NCBI RefSeq assembly: GCF_002000025.1
Contig: NZ_MUZV01000001.1
Location: 310,001 to 374,000, forward strand
DNA from: Cognaticolwellia aestuarii
GTDB lineage: Bacteria > Pseudomonadota > Gammaproteobacteria > Enterobacterales > Alteromonadaceae
Length of the DNA stretch: 64,000 nt
Direction of reading: 5' to 3'
Shown here: piece by piece, positions 48,522 to 58,987 of the stretch
How the letters are laid out: each line of letters begins with the position of its first letter
Position numbering within the stretch: the stretch's first letter is position 1
Translations under genes and position numbers: made by a program
Notes under the pieces: model-generated
The model's input: the letters and a program-made list of their open reading frames with translations, nothing else
The model's database searches: none
Told to the model about the DNA's origin: nothing

Positions 48522-49876
48522 TGTGGTTTACTTGCCTTATTCGCATGAACTTCTGACTGTTCATCACTTACTTGAAGCGATGACGCGATCTGACTTACTC
48601 TCTTTGGCGCTGCTGCGGGTTGCATTAACGGAAAGCTATCTTTAACGCCTGGCGGTTTTAAAACCGGAAACTCTTTTTGTATCCAACGTAATATCAATAC
48701 CACCGGACTATCCATGATCATTTTCATTTCTGGGTATTGCCAAATAAGCTGATCAATGCCGTCATTTGGCTCAAAAATAACATCACCAATATTATCGCCA
48801 TTCATATCCCAACCTAAATAATTACTCCAATAATTGCCTCGACCCTCAAAGCTCCACTCTTGTTTTTTATTGGAAACATATTTCACTTGTACCGGATTAT
48901 TAATAAAACTATTACCGTAAATTTTGATATTCTCTGAGCCCGCGGTTAAATGAATACCAATTTCAGCGGTATCAACACGATTATTTTTAATGGTGTTGTA
49001 ACCTGAGTTATAAACAAACAAGCCCTTTCCGTCTCGACCCAACACTTTATTTTCTGGTTTAGTCCAAACGCCTTTAATGTCATTATTTTCAAATGTTGAT
49101 TCCGTGATAAAATTGAGTAAAAAACCATAGTCTTCGGAGTCGGTGGTTTTATTACCTTTAATTATCAGCCGACGTGAACTCATCAACGCATAACCAGCAC
49201 GAGTACTATAAGCGGTGTTATTTATTACCGAATTGTCATATGAATACATATAATGGATACCATAACGTAAATGATGCATGGTATTACCTTCAATAAGGTT
49301 ATTTTTACTGGCAATAACATAAATTCCATCGCGCACACCACTAGTTTCATTGCCAAAGATATGGGCATTTTCAATACTTGATATTTGAATGCCGTTACCT
49401 CGATCTGCAGAGCGAATATTAATATTGCCCTGTACGGTATTGTTAATTACTTTTGCATGGTTAATTTTATGCAGCCAAATGCCAAAGCCATCGCCCGTTA
49501 ATTTATTATTTTTAATGGTAATATTTTCAGCTTTAGTGGCCGAATAAATACCTGCATTTTCGTCAGTTAAGTTATGCCCCCAATTCTCTATCTGCAGGTT
49601 TTCAATGGTAATATTTGAATTTTTCAGTAATACAGCATGGCCTTGGCCATTGGCATCGATAATCGCGCCTTTCTTGCCTGATAAAGTGAGCTGGTGATTA
49701 ACAACAAAGTTGCCCACATAGCGACCTGGCGCTAATTTTATAATGTCACCGTTACTACTTTCATCTAATACTCGCTGTAAATTATCATTTGGCGCTATGG
49801 TAATTTCTTCAGCAAAAATATTAACTGAAAAACTTAAAAGAAAAGTAGCAACCAGTAATTTTTTAAATAAATACAC
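48518..49876 (-). CDS. nosD: NosD, periplasmic beta-helix protein for CuZ maturation
   Basis: The 452-residue protein (GTG at 49876; a TTG at 49882 is also possible) has a signal peptide (about 1-23) and a right-handed parallel beta-helix of the NosD/CASH type with many N-N-T/N-x-I repeats. NosD forms the periplasmic part of the NosDFY complex and interacts with NosL and NosZ. A Pro/Ala/Ser-rich tail (about 400-452) is an oddity of this copy. Confidence 0.92.
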   Translation of the reverse strand: MYLFKKLLVATFLLSFSVNIFAEEITIAPNDNLQRVLDESSNGDIIKLAPGRYVGNFVVNHQLTLSGKKGAIIDANGQGHAVLLKNSNITIENLQIENWGHNLTDENAGIYSATKAENITIKNNKLTGDGFGIWLHKINHAKVINNTVQGNINIRSADRGNGIQISSIENAHIFGNETSGVRDGIYVIASKNNLIEGNTMHHLRYGIHYMYSYDNSVINNTAYSTRAGYALMSSRRLIIKGNKTTDSEDYGFLLNFITESTFENNDIKGVWTKPENKVLGRDGKGLFVYNSGYNTIKNNRVDTAEIGIHLTAGSENIKIYGNSFINNPVQVKYVSNKKQEWSFEGRGNYWSNYLGWDMNGDNIGDVIFEPNDGIDQLIWQYPEMKMIMDSPVVLILRWIQKEFPVLKPPGVKDSFPLMQPAAAPKRVSQIASSLQVSDEQSEVHANKASKPQ

Positions 49877-50015
49877 TATCAAAAACTCAACGCTATAAAT
49901 TAAAAAGGCGGCAATAACAAAATTGCTATTACCGCTTATTTTATCCTCACTAGGTAAGTAATCCTAGCAGCAACATTTTGCTGATGCTAAGTCACCTGTG
50001 CTTAGTAAGTTCGAC

Positions 50016-51902
50016 TTAAGCTTCAACTAGCATACGTCCGCGCATTTCCATATGAAGTGCATGACAGAACCAGTTACAGTAGTACCATTGTACACCTGGT
50101 CTGTTTGCTTTAAAGGTAATAGAAGAGGTTTGCTGTGCACTAATTTCCATTTGTACACCATGGTTAGTCATACAGAAACCATGCGTTACATCTTCAACTT
50201 GGTCAAGGTTAGTAATAACTACAGTTACTTCATCTCCAAGCTTAACTTTAAATTCAGATAAACCATACGTTGGCGCAATTGAAGTCATATATACCGTGAC
50301 TTTATTTTTGCCTTTACGAATAACTTTATTGTCTGTCATTAGGTTTACGCCATCAGCCTTTGCAGTTGCTACTGTAGTCGCAAACATTGGGTCATTACGA
50401 TCCCAAACTCTTTTGGTTTTGATTTTACTACGATGTACCATAATACAGTCATGCGGTTCAGCAAAAGTTGGACCATCATGAACCAGTTTCATTTCATCAC
50501 CAGAAATATCAAATAGTTGATCATTTTCTGGTTTAAGTGGCCCTGTTGGTAAGAATCTATCTTTTGAGAACTTACATAAAACAACTAGCCATTTACCATC
50601 AGCATCACGCGACTCACCTTGTGACGTATGGTTGTGGCCTGGCTGATAATGAACATCTACTTTTTGGCGTAAGTAATTAATTTTTTCACCGTTATGCGCT
50701 TTGATAGCATCTTCAACATTCCATTTTGCCACTTGGCTATCTAAAAATAGTGTAGTGTATGCATTACCACGGCCATCAAAGGCAGTATGAAGTGGCCCTA
50801 AACCTAATTCTGGTTCTGCAATAACGGCATCACGTGGTTCAATTTTATTAGCAAAAATATCGTCTAATTTCGCAATAGATATAATAGAAACTGTTGGTGA
50901 TAACTTACCATTAGCAACAAAATATTTTCCATCAGGAGAGGCGTTAATGCCATGTGGTGATTTAGGTACTGGAATATAGCGCGTTAATTCTGAGCCTTTG
51001 CGACCATCTAACACAGGGACGTTATTGCCATTGTAAGTTTTGAATTTACCAGCTTTAACAGCGGCTTCACAACGTGCAAGGCTGAAAACAACTACATGGT
51101 CACGCTCTGAGCTGATCATTTCACCTAAGTTCATGCCCATTTCTGAGTTATATGATGTTGAGGCAAAATACTTACCGTCAAAATCTGCGTCTGTGTTATC
51201 TAAGTTACCATCAACCATAACTTGAAAAGCCACTTCCATGGTTTCTGCATCAATGACATTGAACATTGAACGGTAAGTGCTGACATCTTCCATACCAGAC
51301 TTGCCGTCATTCACTACGGGGACTTCAAATTCACCATTACAGATAACATACTTAGTGTAAGGCACTTTTTGCACACGTAAACCATGAATAGCCTGAACAT
51401 TAGGGATATGTAAAATTTTGTCAGTTTTCATTACATCACAGCGAATACGAGCAACACGGGTGTTCGCTTTATCGTTAATAAAAACATATTTTCCGTTATA
51501 TTTACCATCAGTCATAGACATGTGAGGATGATGACAGTCACCAGTAACATACTCACTGTTTAAAACCTCTTTTGATTCATTTGTTAAACCATAACCAGTG
51601 GCGTTGTCGAGGTTAAATACTGGAATTCTCATTAATTCACGCATTGAGGGAACACCCATAATACGTACTTCGCCGGAATGTCCGCCAGACCAAAAACCAT
51701 AGTATTCATCTAACTCGCCCGGCGCTACATGTGGTGAATTAGCCGCTTCAACAGCTTGTGCTTGTGCCATTGAAGTAAACATAGCTGCAGTCATAGGTGC
51801 GGCAACGGCTCCAGCGCCAATTAATGCTGTTTTACCGAAAAATTTACGTCTACCTTCGTTCTCTAATTCTACGTTGTTAGCGCTTTTATCATCATTACTC
51901 AT
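50016..51902 (-). CDS. nosZ: Nitrous oxide reductase NosZ (clade I, Tat-exported)
   Basis: The ATG at 51902 has GGAG seven bases upstream and gives 628 residues. The N-terminus has a twin-arginine signal ([11 protein letters not shown]), the mark of clade I NosZ. The beta-propeller holds the histidine ligands of CuZ (for example GDCHHPHMS and [11 protein letters not shown]). The C-terminal cupredoxin holds CuA in [12 protein letters not shown]. NosZ reduces N2O to N2 in the periplasm, the last step of denitrification. Confidence 0.97.
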   Translation of the reverse strand: MSNDDKSANNVELENEGRRKFFGKTALIGAGAVAAPMTAAMFTSMAQAQAVEAANSPHVAPGELDEYYGFWSGGHSGEVRIMGVPSMRELMRIPVFNLDNATGYGLTNESKEVLNSEYVTGDCHHPHMSMTDGKYNGKYVFINDKANTRVARIRCDVMKTDKILHIPNVQAIHGLRVQKVPYTKYVICNGEFEVPVVNDGKSGMEDVSTYRSMFNVIDAETMEVAFQVMVDGNLDNTDADFDGKYFASTSYNSEMGMNLGEMISSERDHVVVFSLARCEAAVKAGKFKTYNGNNVPVLDGRKGSELTRYIPVPKSPHGINASPDGKYFVANGKLSPTVSIISIAKLDDIFANKIEPRDAVIAEPELGLGPLHTAFDGRGNAYTTLFLDSQVAKWNVEDAIKAHNGEKINYLRQKVDVHYQPGHNHTSQGESRDADGKWLVVLCKFSKDRFLPTGPLKPENDQLFDISGDEMKLVHDGPTFAEPHDCIMVHRSKIKTKRVWDRNDPMFATTVATAKADGVNLMTDNKVIRKGKNKVTVYMTSIAPTYGLSEFKVKLGDEVTVVITNLDQVEDVTHGFCMTNHGVQMEISAQQTSSITFKANRPGVQWYYCNWFCHALHMEMRGRMLVEA

Positions 51903-51969
51903 CACTCTTCTCCGCTCTGGTTAATTTTTTAGTTGGAACTTTTAAACTCTATTTATCTAATTCTAAGCA

Positions 51970-54099
51970 TTAAGCTACATTGACAGTTTCAATTTCTGTT
52001 GCCTTATACTTGGCTTTTTTACGTGCTAATTTTTTCAGTGGTGGACATTTTTCTTCATTAAAATAAGTTACTTGGCAATCAAGGCAGTAATGACACTCAC
52101 GCATATTTATTACGCCGTCAGGGTTAATTGCTTGTATTTCACATTCTTTAGCGCAGGTTTTACAAGGTTGACCACACTCTGGACGACGACGTAACCAGCT
52201 AAATAAGCGCACACTATTACTTGTTGAAAGCGCTGCACCTAACGGACATAAATAACGGCAGAAAAATTTGCGATTAAAGATGTTAATAGTGAGCAAAATA
52301 AGTGCATAAGCAATGAAAGGCCATTCACGATCAAACTTTAATAGGAAGGTGGTTTTAAAGGGCTCTATTTCAGCAAACTGCTCAGCTAGAGCTAGAGAGT
52401 CCAGTGATAAAGCAAATAAGCCTAGTAACACTAAATATTTAATCGCCCATAAACGCTCATGTACCGCCCAAGGCAATTCAAACTGAGGAATTTTGATGTA
52501 GCGAGCAAACACGTTAATCAGCTCTTGTAAGGCACCAAAAGGACATAACCAGCCACAATAGACAGCTCTGCCCCAAAGCAGCATAGTTACTGCCGCAGCG
52601 CCCCAAAGCATAAAGATCACTGGGTCTAATAAGAATAAGTCCCAAGAAAAGTCTGACATAAAGGCTTGTAGAAATGTAAAGACGTTAACCACTGACAACT
52701 GTCCACCCCACATCCAACCGATGAAAACCACTGTAACAATTAAAAAGCCATGTCGAAAATTGTGCATAAAGGTTGGGTGTCTAACCAACACATCTTGAAA
52801 AAATAAAGTGGCAAGTAGCAGTGTCATTAAAATAGATAAAATAATCACCTCAGTTTGCTTATCTTGCCAAACTTGTTGTGTCAGCGTTAACTCAGGCTCA
52901 GGTAATATAATCGGTGGACGGTTCAAGTATTGATCTAAACCGTGGTAGCTACCTTTGAAGCTAGTAAATACACTATCTACAGCACCTACTTGGCGACGAA
53001 CTAGCAATTCGAACTGCCAATCAACACCCGGATTAAACTCTTGATGTTCACGGACAATAAATAATGACATTTCTTTAAAATGTGGCACCCCACTTATAAA
53101 CAAGTCAGTCACTCGAATTTGATCTAAATCGCGAAAGGCAAAAGCCGTTTCATTCTGTAATATTTGGATACGGTCAAAAATCCCACCACGAACATAACCC
53201 GAGCCTTTAAATGAATAACCGTTGCCTAAAACAATAATGGCATGTTCGTTAGGCTTTAATGTTGACATTAACCATTGGTATTCGCTATCACCTAATAAGT
53301 TACGCCCTATGGTTGGAATATCTGCTTGGGCATAATAAACCTCAGCAAACATATCGCCTTTTTGCTCCGGCGTAGCTTGTTCTATATTTTCAGCTTCAGT
53401 ACCAACAAAGGCTTCATCAACCTTATTACGGTCGAGATATAGTTTACGAATTGAACCGTCGCCAAGTAATGTTTGCCAATCTGCCTTTTTATACACATTG
53501 GGTAATACCGTGGCCATCGGCTGCTTAATTTCTTCAGCCTCATCAATAATGCCGAGTGAGCGTGCAACTTTAGTTGCTGACTTAGTTATGGCAACATTCA
53601 TCACCATAACAGTGACAGTCGCCCCAGATAAACCATCTAAATGAATGATATCTCCTTTTGCGTTACCGCCGACTTTCAAGCGGTCACTAACGTTAAGGCC
53701 GTTATATTGATCAGAAAATTTCCATAATTTACTTTCGGGGATACCTGCCAAAATAATAGGCTCGTGATGCTCTAAAACTTTCGCACCGAGATAAACGCCT
53801 TTCGAATCAATGGCCACCAACATGTTAACTGGCTCACCTGAGTAGGCTGGTATTTTTGCAATGTCATTGGTTTCAAATGCATAACCAATGATTTCTTCTT
53901 GTTGATATACCGTCCAAATCAGCGGCTCACCCGCTTTATCAGAAACTTTAGTGGCTTGGGGAAAAATTTGATTGATAAGTGGTAAAGGATCTCTTGGTTC
54001 ACTAACAAATAAAGCGTGCGCAGAGAACTGAGCAAAGCAGAGCAATAGCACCAAAAGTAACGTTAACTTGTTTTTACTGTACGATAAGAAAAATAGCAT
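51970..54099 (-). CDS. nosR: NosR, membrane flavo-iron-sulfur protein for N2O respiration
   Basis: The 709-residue protein has a signal peptide (to about 28), a periplasmic FMN-binding domain with the flavinylation site SGATVTV, five or so membrane helices (from about 415) with CGWLCPFGALQE and CRYLCPLGAA, and C-terminal ferredoxin clusters (CGQPCKTCAKECE; CHYCLDCQ). NosR sends electrons toward NosZ and is needed for nosZ expression in some species. It is the first gene of nosRZDFYL. Confidence 0.96.
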   Translation of the reverse strand: MLFFLSYSKNKLTLLLVLLLCFAQFSAHALFVSEPRDPLPLINQIFPQATKVSDKAGEPLIWTVYQQEEIIGYAFETNDIAKIPAYSGEPVNMLVAIDSKGVYLGAKVLEHHEPIILAGIPESKLWKFSDQYNGLNVSDRLKVGGNAKGDIIHLDGLSGATVTVMVMNVAITKSATKVARSLGIIDEAEEIKQPMATVLPNVYKKADWQTLLGDGSIRKLYLDRNKVDEAFVGTEAENIEQATPEQKGDMFAEVYYAQADIPTIGRNLLGDSEYQWLMSTLKPNEHAIIVLGNGYSFKGSGYVRGGIFDRIQILQNETAFAFRDLDQIRVTDLFISGVPHFKEMSLFIVREHQEFNPGVDWQFELLVRRQVGAVDSVFTSFKGSYHGLDQYLNRPPIILPEPELTLTQQVWQDKQTEVIILSILMTLLLATLFFQDVLVRHPTFMHNFRHGFLIVTVVFIGWMWGGQLSVVNVFTFLQAFMSDFSWDLFLLDPVIFMLWGAAAVTMLLWGRAVYCGWLCPFGALQELINVFARYIKIPQFELPWAVHERLWAIKYLVLLGLFALSLDSLALAEQFAEIEPFKTTFLLKFDREWPFIAYALILLTINIFNRKFFCRYLCPLGAALSTSNSVRLFSWLRRRPECGQPCKTCAKECEIQAINPDGVINMRECHYCLDCQVTYFNEEKCPPLKKLARKKAKYKATEIETVNVA

Positions 54100-54191
54100 T
54101 GTACGTAATACCTACACCTAGATGATAAGCAGCAAGTTCAGAGTGAATATGTCAAATCTCTAATTTATCTAACTGCGACAATATGTCGCAC

Positions 54192-54232
54192 ATACTACGC
54201 CTCTCAAAATTTCTAATACTGACTTAGATCAA
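54192..54232 (-). promoter_or_regulatory. DNR/FNR-like activator box and -10 box upstream of nosR
   Basis: On the minus strand, TTGATCTAAGTCAG (54232-54219) matches the TTGAT-N4-GTCAA box of NNR/DNR-type regulators at nine of ten fixed positions. A TAGTAT (54197-54192) lies where the -10 of a class II FNR-type promoter should be if the box is centred near -41.5, with transcription starting near 54184, 85 bp before the nosR ATG. The rest of 54233-54463 shows no further gene or site that I can support. Confidence 0.65.
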
Positions 54233-54466
54233 CAAAATTGTGTAATTCAACAACCAAAAAACACACAATTTTTGTAGGGATATTTAATAGTTAGCTCACT
54301 AAGCATGACAAGAAAGCGAAGCTACAAGAGGAGTATTTAAGGATTGGTGCACTTAAATTGATTTAGCAATAAAACGATTAAAGCAGCGTAAGAAACCCCA
54401 AAGCTTTCAATTTATTCTAAAGATACAGGTTAGTTTTTATTGAAAAACCGGATAAATAATAATAAA

Positions 54467-54491
54467 AAAGCCAGTCACGTTGACTGGCTTT
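54467..54491 (-). terminator. Rho-independent terminator of tyrS
   Basis: On the minus strand, an 11-bp stem AAAGCCAGTCA/TGACTGGCTTT with a three-base loop leads into TTTTTTATT. It lies 57 bp after the tyrS stop. Confidence 0.93.
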
Positions 54492-54547
54492 ATCGATAGA
54501 TAATTTAACTAACGTTAGCAATAGTGCTAGTTATTTTATCCTTATAG

Positions 54548-55747
54548 TTACTTAAGCGTAATCTTAGCAAACTTACGTTTGCCTACTTGATAAACCGCAC
54601 TAGAACCCGCTTTAATCACAAGTTTATTATCGGTAATTTTTTCACCTTCAATTTTTGCTGCACCTTGCTTTATCATCCGCATAGCTTCTGAAGTACTAGC
54701 CACTAAACCGGCTTCTTTTAACAAGTTAGCAATCGCAATTTCACCCGTTTCAGTCACAATATCTAATTCAGGCATGTCATCAGGTAAGGCACCTTTTTGA
54801 AAACGATTAATAAACTCTTGGTGAGCAGCTTCTGCCGCTTCAATATCATGAAAACGCTCAATTAACTCTTTTGCTAAATCAATTTTTACATCACGAGGAT
54901 TTGAGCCCGCCGCGATAGCTTCTTTGTAGCCACTAATCGTTTCAATCGGCTTAAAACTAAGTAATTCATAGTAGCGCCACATTAAATCATCTGAGATCGA
55001 CATGATTTTACCAAACATGTCATTTGGCGCATCAGTAATGCCGATGTAATTATTCAACGACTTAGACATTTTTTGTACGCCATCCAAGCCTTCTAATAAT
55101 GGCATCATAAGCACAGTTTGCGGACGTTGGCCTTCTGATTTCTGTAGTTCACGACCCATCAATAAATTAAACTTTTGATCGGTACCACCTAATTCAACAT
55201 CAGCTTCTAAAGCAACTGAATCCCAACCTTGCACTAAAGGATACATAAACTCATGGATGGCAATCGCTTGGCCACCAGCATAACGTTTTTTAAAGTCATC
55301 TCGTTCCATCATACGCGCAACGGTTTGGCGTGAAGCAAGCTTTAACATACCTGCAGCGCCCAATTTATCCATCCAGGTTGAGTTAAAGGCAACTGTAGTT
55401 TTTGCTGGATCTAAAATTTTGAAAACTTGCTCTTTATAGGTTTCAGCATTTGATAACACGTCTTCTTTAGTTAATGGCTTGCGCGTAACATTTTTACCGG
55501 TTGGATCACCAATCATGCCGGTAAAATCACCAATTAAGAAGATAACTTCATGACCTTGTTGTTGAAACTGACGTAATTTGTTGATCAGTACTGTATGACC
55601 AAGATGCAAATCTGGTGCTGTTGGATCAAAGCCTGCTTTAATTTTCAGCGGCTTGCCTTTCTTCAACTTTTCCAATAACTCATCTTCTAGCAGAATTTCT
55701 TCCGCACCGCGTTTTATTTCTGAAAACGCTTGGCTTACATCTGACAT
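54548..55747 (-). CDS. tyrS: Tyrosine-tRNA ligase TyrS
   Basis: The 399-residue class I synthetase has HIGH as HLGH (residues 48-51), KMSKS, and a C-terminal S4-like RNA-binding domain ([17 protein letters not shown]). It charges tRNA-Tyr. Its length and the [20 protein letters not shown] segment fit the TyrZ/TyrS2-like group rather than the Escherichia coli type (424 residues). It is divergent from mepM. Confidence 0.95.
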   Translation of the reverse strand: MSDVSQAFSEIKRGAEEILLEDELLEKLKKGKPLKIKAGFDPTAPDLHLGHTVLINKLRQFQQQGHEVIFLIGDFTGMIGDPTGKNVTRKPLTKEDVLSNAETYKEQVFKILDPAKTTVAFNSTWMDKLGAAGMLKLASRQTVARMMERDDFKKRYAGGQAIAIHEFMYPLVQGWDSVALEADVELGGTDQKFNLLMGRELQKSEGQRPQTVLMMPLLEGLDGVQKMSKSLNNYIGITDAPNDMFGKIMSISDDLMWRYYELLSFKPIETISGYKEAIAAGSNPRDVKIDLAKELIERFHDIEAAEAAHQEFINRFQKGALPDDMPELDIVTETGEIAIANLLKEAGLVASTSEAMRMIKQGAAKIEGEKITDNKLVIKAGSSAVYQVGKRKFAKITLK

Positions 55748-55791
55748 TTACTAAGCTCCAACAAAGGGTATGATTAATCTTTAATGGCTGA

Positions 55792-55875
55792 ATTCTACTG
55801 TAATTTTCACTGTGGTGAAAACCCTATCATTGTTTAGAAGGATATTATTTTGCTATAGTAAACGACAATTGTCGT
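55792..55875. promoter_or_regulatory. Divergent tyrS/mepM promoter region with two operator-like palindromes
   Basis: For mepM, TTGTTT (55830-55835) and TATAGT (55854-55859) are 18 bp apart. A perfect 14-bp palindrome ACGACAATTGTCGT (55862-55875) covers the expected start point. For tyrS on the minus strand, TTCACC (55819-55814) and TAGAAT (55797-55792) are 16 bp apart, and a 7-bp inverted repeat TTTTCAC/GTGAAAA (55804-55821) spans that -35 box. The regulator is unknown. Confidence 0.5.
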
Positions 55876-55905
55876 ATTAAAATCTCATTTATAGGTCTTA
55901 GCTTT

Positions 55906-57303
55906 TTGAAAAATATAAAAAATTTATATTTTGCCTTACCAAAACAGCACCAAATAATTATTACTACGTGCGCTGTGATAGTGCTATTTTTATTAGTGGT
56001 GCCGCTGAAAAGTAGCAAGCAAACAACATCGAATACTGTAGGCGAATTTAAAGTCGGTCAGCGATATCAAGTGGCAACACCTGAACAAGCCAGTAGCACA
56101 CAACCTTCCGCCAGTATTGAGTTACCTGATACCCCCATTGAATCATTAAACGATACAGAAATTCCAGCACGTGAGTTACCCAGTAATATCGAAGAAAGTT
56201 CAGCCCAATTGCAATGGCAGGCTGTTAAAGTCAGAAGTGGTGATTCACTTGCTAAAATATTTAAGCGTAATGGGCTCAACGCCACCACAACTCATAAAGT
56301 AATCACCGCGCAAGGCGAAGGTAGTAAATCACTAAAAAAACTAGGGGTTGGCGACATAATCCGTATCGGAAAGGATCAGCAAGGTACTTTAGTATCGCTT
56401 GAGTACCCGCTGTCAAAAAACGAAACGTTATACGTAAATTTACAAAATCAGCAATATCACGCCTATAAAGAAAGTAAAACAGTCGAGGTACGTGAAGCCA
56501 TTGCGCATGGGGTTATTAAATCTAATTTTTGGAATGCTGCAGCGGCTGCCGGCCTTAATGACGGACAAATTATCAACTTGGCGAATATATTTGGTTGGGA
56601 TATTGATTTTGCCTTAGATATACGCGAAGGCGATAGCTTTAATGTCATTTATGAAAACCAGTACATAGAAGGTGACTTTATTGGCAAAGGTAACATAGTT
56701 GCCGCAGAGTTTATTAACCAAGGCGAGTCTTTTCACGCTATTCGTTTTACTGATGGTGCATACTATTCCGCTGATGGTCGCAGCATGCGCAAAGCTTTTT
56801 TACGTGCCCCCGTTAGTTTTAAATACATTAGTTCTAATTTTAAACCTAAACGCTTTCATCCCGTACAAAAGCGTTGGAAAGCTCATCGTGGTACCGACTA
56901 CGCAGCCAAAACAGGTACCCCCGTTGTTGCTGCTGGTAATGGTAAAGTTACTCACGCGACATATAACAAATACAATGGTAACTACGTTTTTATTCAGCAT
57001 GGAAATGGCATAGTCACCAAGTATTTACATTTCTCGAAACGTGCCGTTAAAAAAGGTCAACGCGTTAAGCAAGGGCAAGTGATTGGCTATGTAGGGTCAA
57101 CAGGTTTAGCAGCAGGTCCACATTTACATTATGAATTTTTACTCAATGGCGTACACCGCAATCCTAGAACCGTGAAGTTACCAGACGCTAAGCCGATAAG
57201 CTCAAAATATAAACAAGCTTTTGATGTGATAGCTAAACAACGATTAGCAGAACTAACTGGTTCACGTAGAATCATGTTATCCATGCAGCCAAGCGCAGAA
57301 TAA
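55906..57303 (+). CDS. mepM: Murein DD-endopeptidase MepM-like protein (LysM/OapA plus M23)
   Basis: The 465-residue protein starts at TTG (no in-frame ATG fits). It has an N-terminal membrane anchor (about 16-33), an OapA/LysM-like segment (VRSGDSLAKIFKRNGL, about 108-123) and a C-terminal M23 peptidase domain with HRGTDY and HLHYEF zinc motifs. MepM opens peptide cross-links so that new peptidoglycan can be inserted. It is followed by anmK after 1 bp. Confidence 0.9.
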   Translation: MKNIKNLYFALPKQHQIIITTCAVIVLFLLVVPLKSSKQTTSNTVGEFKVGQRYQVATPEQASSTQPSASIELPDTPIESLNDTEIPARELPSNIEESSAQLQWQAVKVRSGDSLAKIFKRNGLNATTTHKVITAQGEGSKSLKKLGVGDIIRIGKDQQGTLVSLEYPLSKNETLYVNLQNQQYHAYKESKTVEVREAIAHGVIKSNFWNAAAAAGLNDGQIINLANIFGWDIDFALDIREGDSFNVIYENQYIEGDFIGKGNIVAAEFINQGESFHAIRFTDGAYYSADGRSMRKAFLRAPVSFKYISSNFKPKRFHPVQKRWKAHRGTDYAAKTGTPVVAAGNGKVTHATYNKYNGNYVFIQHGNGIVTKYLHFSKRAVKKGQRVKQGQVIGYVGSTGLAAGPHLHYEFLLNGVHRNPRTVKLPDAKPISSKYKQAFDVIAKQRLAELTGSRRIMLSMQPSAE

Positions 57304-57304
57304 A

Positions 57305-58444
57305 ATGGCCAATAAAGTGCGTTATATTGGTTTAATGTCAGGTACCAGTGCTGATGGCATTGATCTCGCTTTGGTTGAATTTGACACTGAGCAATCACAA
57401 CAAGCTAACGGTGCCAAGTTAATTGCTAGCTATTATCAAGCTTACGATAACGCTACACACCAAAAAATAACCCGCTTGTATAATGCAAGCGATAATGAAA
57501 TTGATCGTGCAGGTAGCCTTAATATAAAACTTGCACAGTTATTTGCTCATGCAATTGAACAGTTTTTACAGCAAGAAAAATTATCTCCAACGGATATCAC
57601 CGCAATAGGTTGCCATGGTCAAACGATTCGTCATCGTCCGACCATAAGTCAATTTGCTAGTACACCATTTACCCTACAAATTGGCTGTTTACAAACGTTA
57701 GCATTACTAACCGGCATTCGTGTAGTAGGAGACTTTAGAACTAAAGATATTGCCTTAGGAGGCCAGGGAGCACCATTAGTACCTGCTTTTCATCAGGCTA
57801 TTTTCGGTTCAACTGAAAATGATGTTTTTATCGTCAATATTGGTGGTATTGCCAATATTACATTCTTACCAAAAAATAGTCCTGAAAGCACCATCGGATT
57901 CGATACTGGCCCAGGCAACGCCCTAATGGATTATTGGTTTGCTCAGCACCAAGCAGGTAGATTTGATATGCAAGGAAAATGGGCAGATTCAGGAAACATT
58001 TGCCAAGATTTGCTTCGCCCTATGTTAGACGAGCCATACTTCAAACAACCCGCGCCTAAAAGCACAGGACGAGAGTATTTTAATGCCCAATGGCTAGCAA
58101 AGTTCATCGGTAAAAATGCGATAAAACCGGCTGATGTTCAAGCAACATTAACTGCACTAACAGCTGAAACTATTGCGCAACAAATTAACAAATTAAGTAC
58201 GAAATCAGACGTATATCTTTGCGGTGGAGGTGTTGAAAATAACGTACTGGTTTCGCTGTTAAATCATAAGCTTAGCAAGCACCAAGTAATGAATACTCAG
58301 TCAAAAAACATAAATAGTGATTCATTAGAAGCAATGGCATTTGCCTGGTTAGCCTTCGCATTTGATAAAAATATTTTTGGCAACATCCCAGCTGTAACAG
58401 GGGCTAGCAAGCCAGCCGTTTTGGGTATCAGTGTCAATCCTTAA
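57305..58444 (+). CDS. anmK: Anhydro-N-acetylmuramic acid kinase AnmK
   Basis: The 379-residue ASKHA-fold kinase has GLMSGTSADGIDLAL at the start, IGCHGQTIRHRP, the glycine-rich NIGGIANITFLP and GFDTGPGNALMDYW, and the late LCGGGVENN loop. It phosphorylates and opens 1,6-anhydro-MurNAc from peptidoglycan turnover so it can be recycled. The operon with mepM joins wall cutting and recycling. Confidence 0.96.
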   Translation: MANKVRYIGLMSGTSADGIDLALVEFDTEQSQQANGAKLIASYYQAYDNATHQKITRLYNASDNEIDRAGSLNIKLAQLFAHAIEQFLQQEKLSPTDITAIGCHGQTIRHRPTISQFASTPFTLQIGCLQTLALLTGIRVVGDFRTKDIALGGQGAPLVPAFHQAIFGSTENDVFIVNIGGIANITFLPKNSPESTIGFDTGPGNALMDYWFAQHQAGRFDMQGKWADSGNICQDLLRPMLDEPYFKQPAPKSTGREYFNAQWLAKFIGKNAIKPADVQATLTALTAETIAQQINKLSTKSDVYLCGGGVENNVLVSLLNHKLSKHQVMNTQSKNINSDSLEAMAFAWLAFAFDKNIFGNIPAVTGASKPAVLGISVNP

Positions 58445-58616
58445 AAATGACTAGATTTGAATAGTTTTCTGTTTATAATAATCCGTTCCTGTTGAAAAAA
58501 AGCACGTTAAATGAATAATATTTGAACTATCCTTGCGAGGAGGTTTCTAAGTTAATCACACAGTTTGCTTAATCGAATGCACTATTCGATGTTCAACAAC
58601 AAACGAGGAGTAGGTA

Positions 58617-58808
58617 ATGGAATTTAACGACATTCATATTGGCATGAAATGCGGCAGCAAAAAAGGCAGCGGCACCGTAACTTGGATAGATGGCTCAACC
58701 CGTACTATTTACATGGCAAATAGCGACAGCAACAACAGTTTTGAAGTCGGCTTCGAAGAGATTATTGAAGATCCTCAAGCGCACAACAAAGAAGATACTT
58801 ACTATTAA
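58617..58808 (+). CDS. Small conserved-looking protein of unknown function
   Basis: This 63-residue acidic protein has a strong GAGGAG ribosome site and is followed by a clear terminator, so it is likely real. Its core KKGSGTVTWIDGSTRTIYM looks like a small beta-barrel, followed by an acidic tail. I do not recognise the family. A hairpin ATCGAAT/ATTCGAT (58572-58590) lies in its leader and could affect expression. Confidence 0.7.
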   Translation: MEFNDIHIGMKCGSKKGSGTVTWIDGSTRTIYMANSDSNNSFEVGFEEIIEDPQAHNKEDTYY

Positions 58809-58839
58809 GTCTTTTAAACGAAACTTATCTAACAATACA

Positions 58840-58863
58840 AGAGCTCCTACGGGAGCTTTTTTT
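58840..58863 (+). terminator. Rho-independent terminator after the small gene
   Basis: The stem AGAGCTCC/GGGAGCT around a short loop is followed by seven T residues, 31 bp after the stop at 58808. Confidence 0.93.
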
Positions 58864-58987
58864 GTGCTTGGCATTGCAGCTTAAAAGCAAAAGTGATCTA
58901 TCAAGCAAATGTAGCGGTATAACTACTATCAACTAAAATAAATGATTGATACACAATCATGCATAGTATTTGGCTTTAGGAGCGATA

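Noticed and set aside
58535-58545. Strong GAGGAGG Shine-Dalgarno-like word upstream of the 58617 gene
   Set aside because: No start codon or open frame follows at a usable distance; possibly chance.
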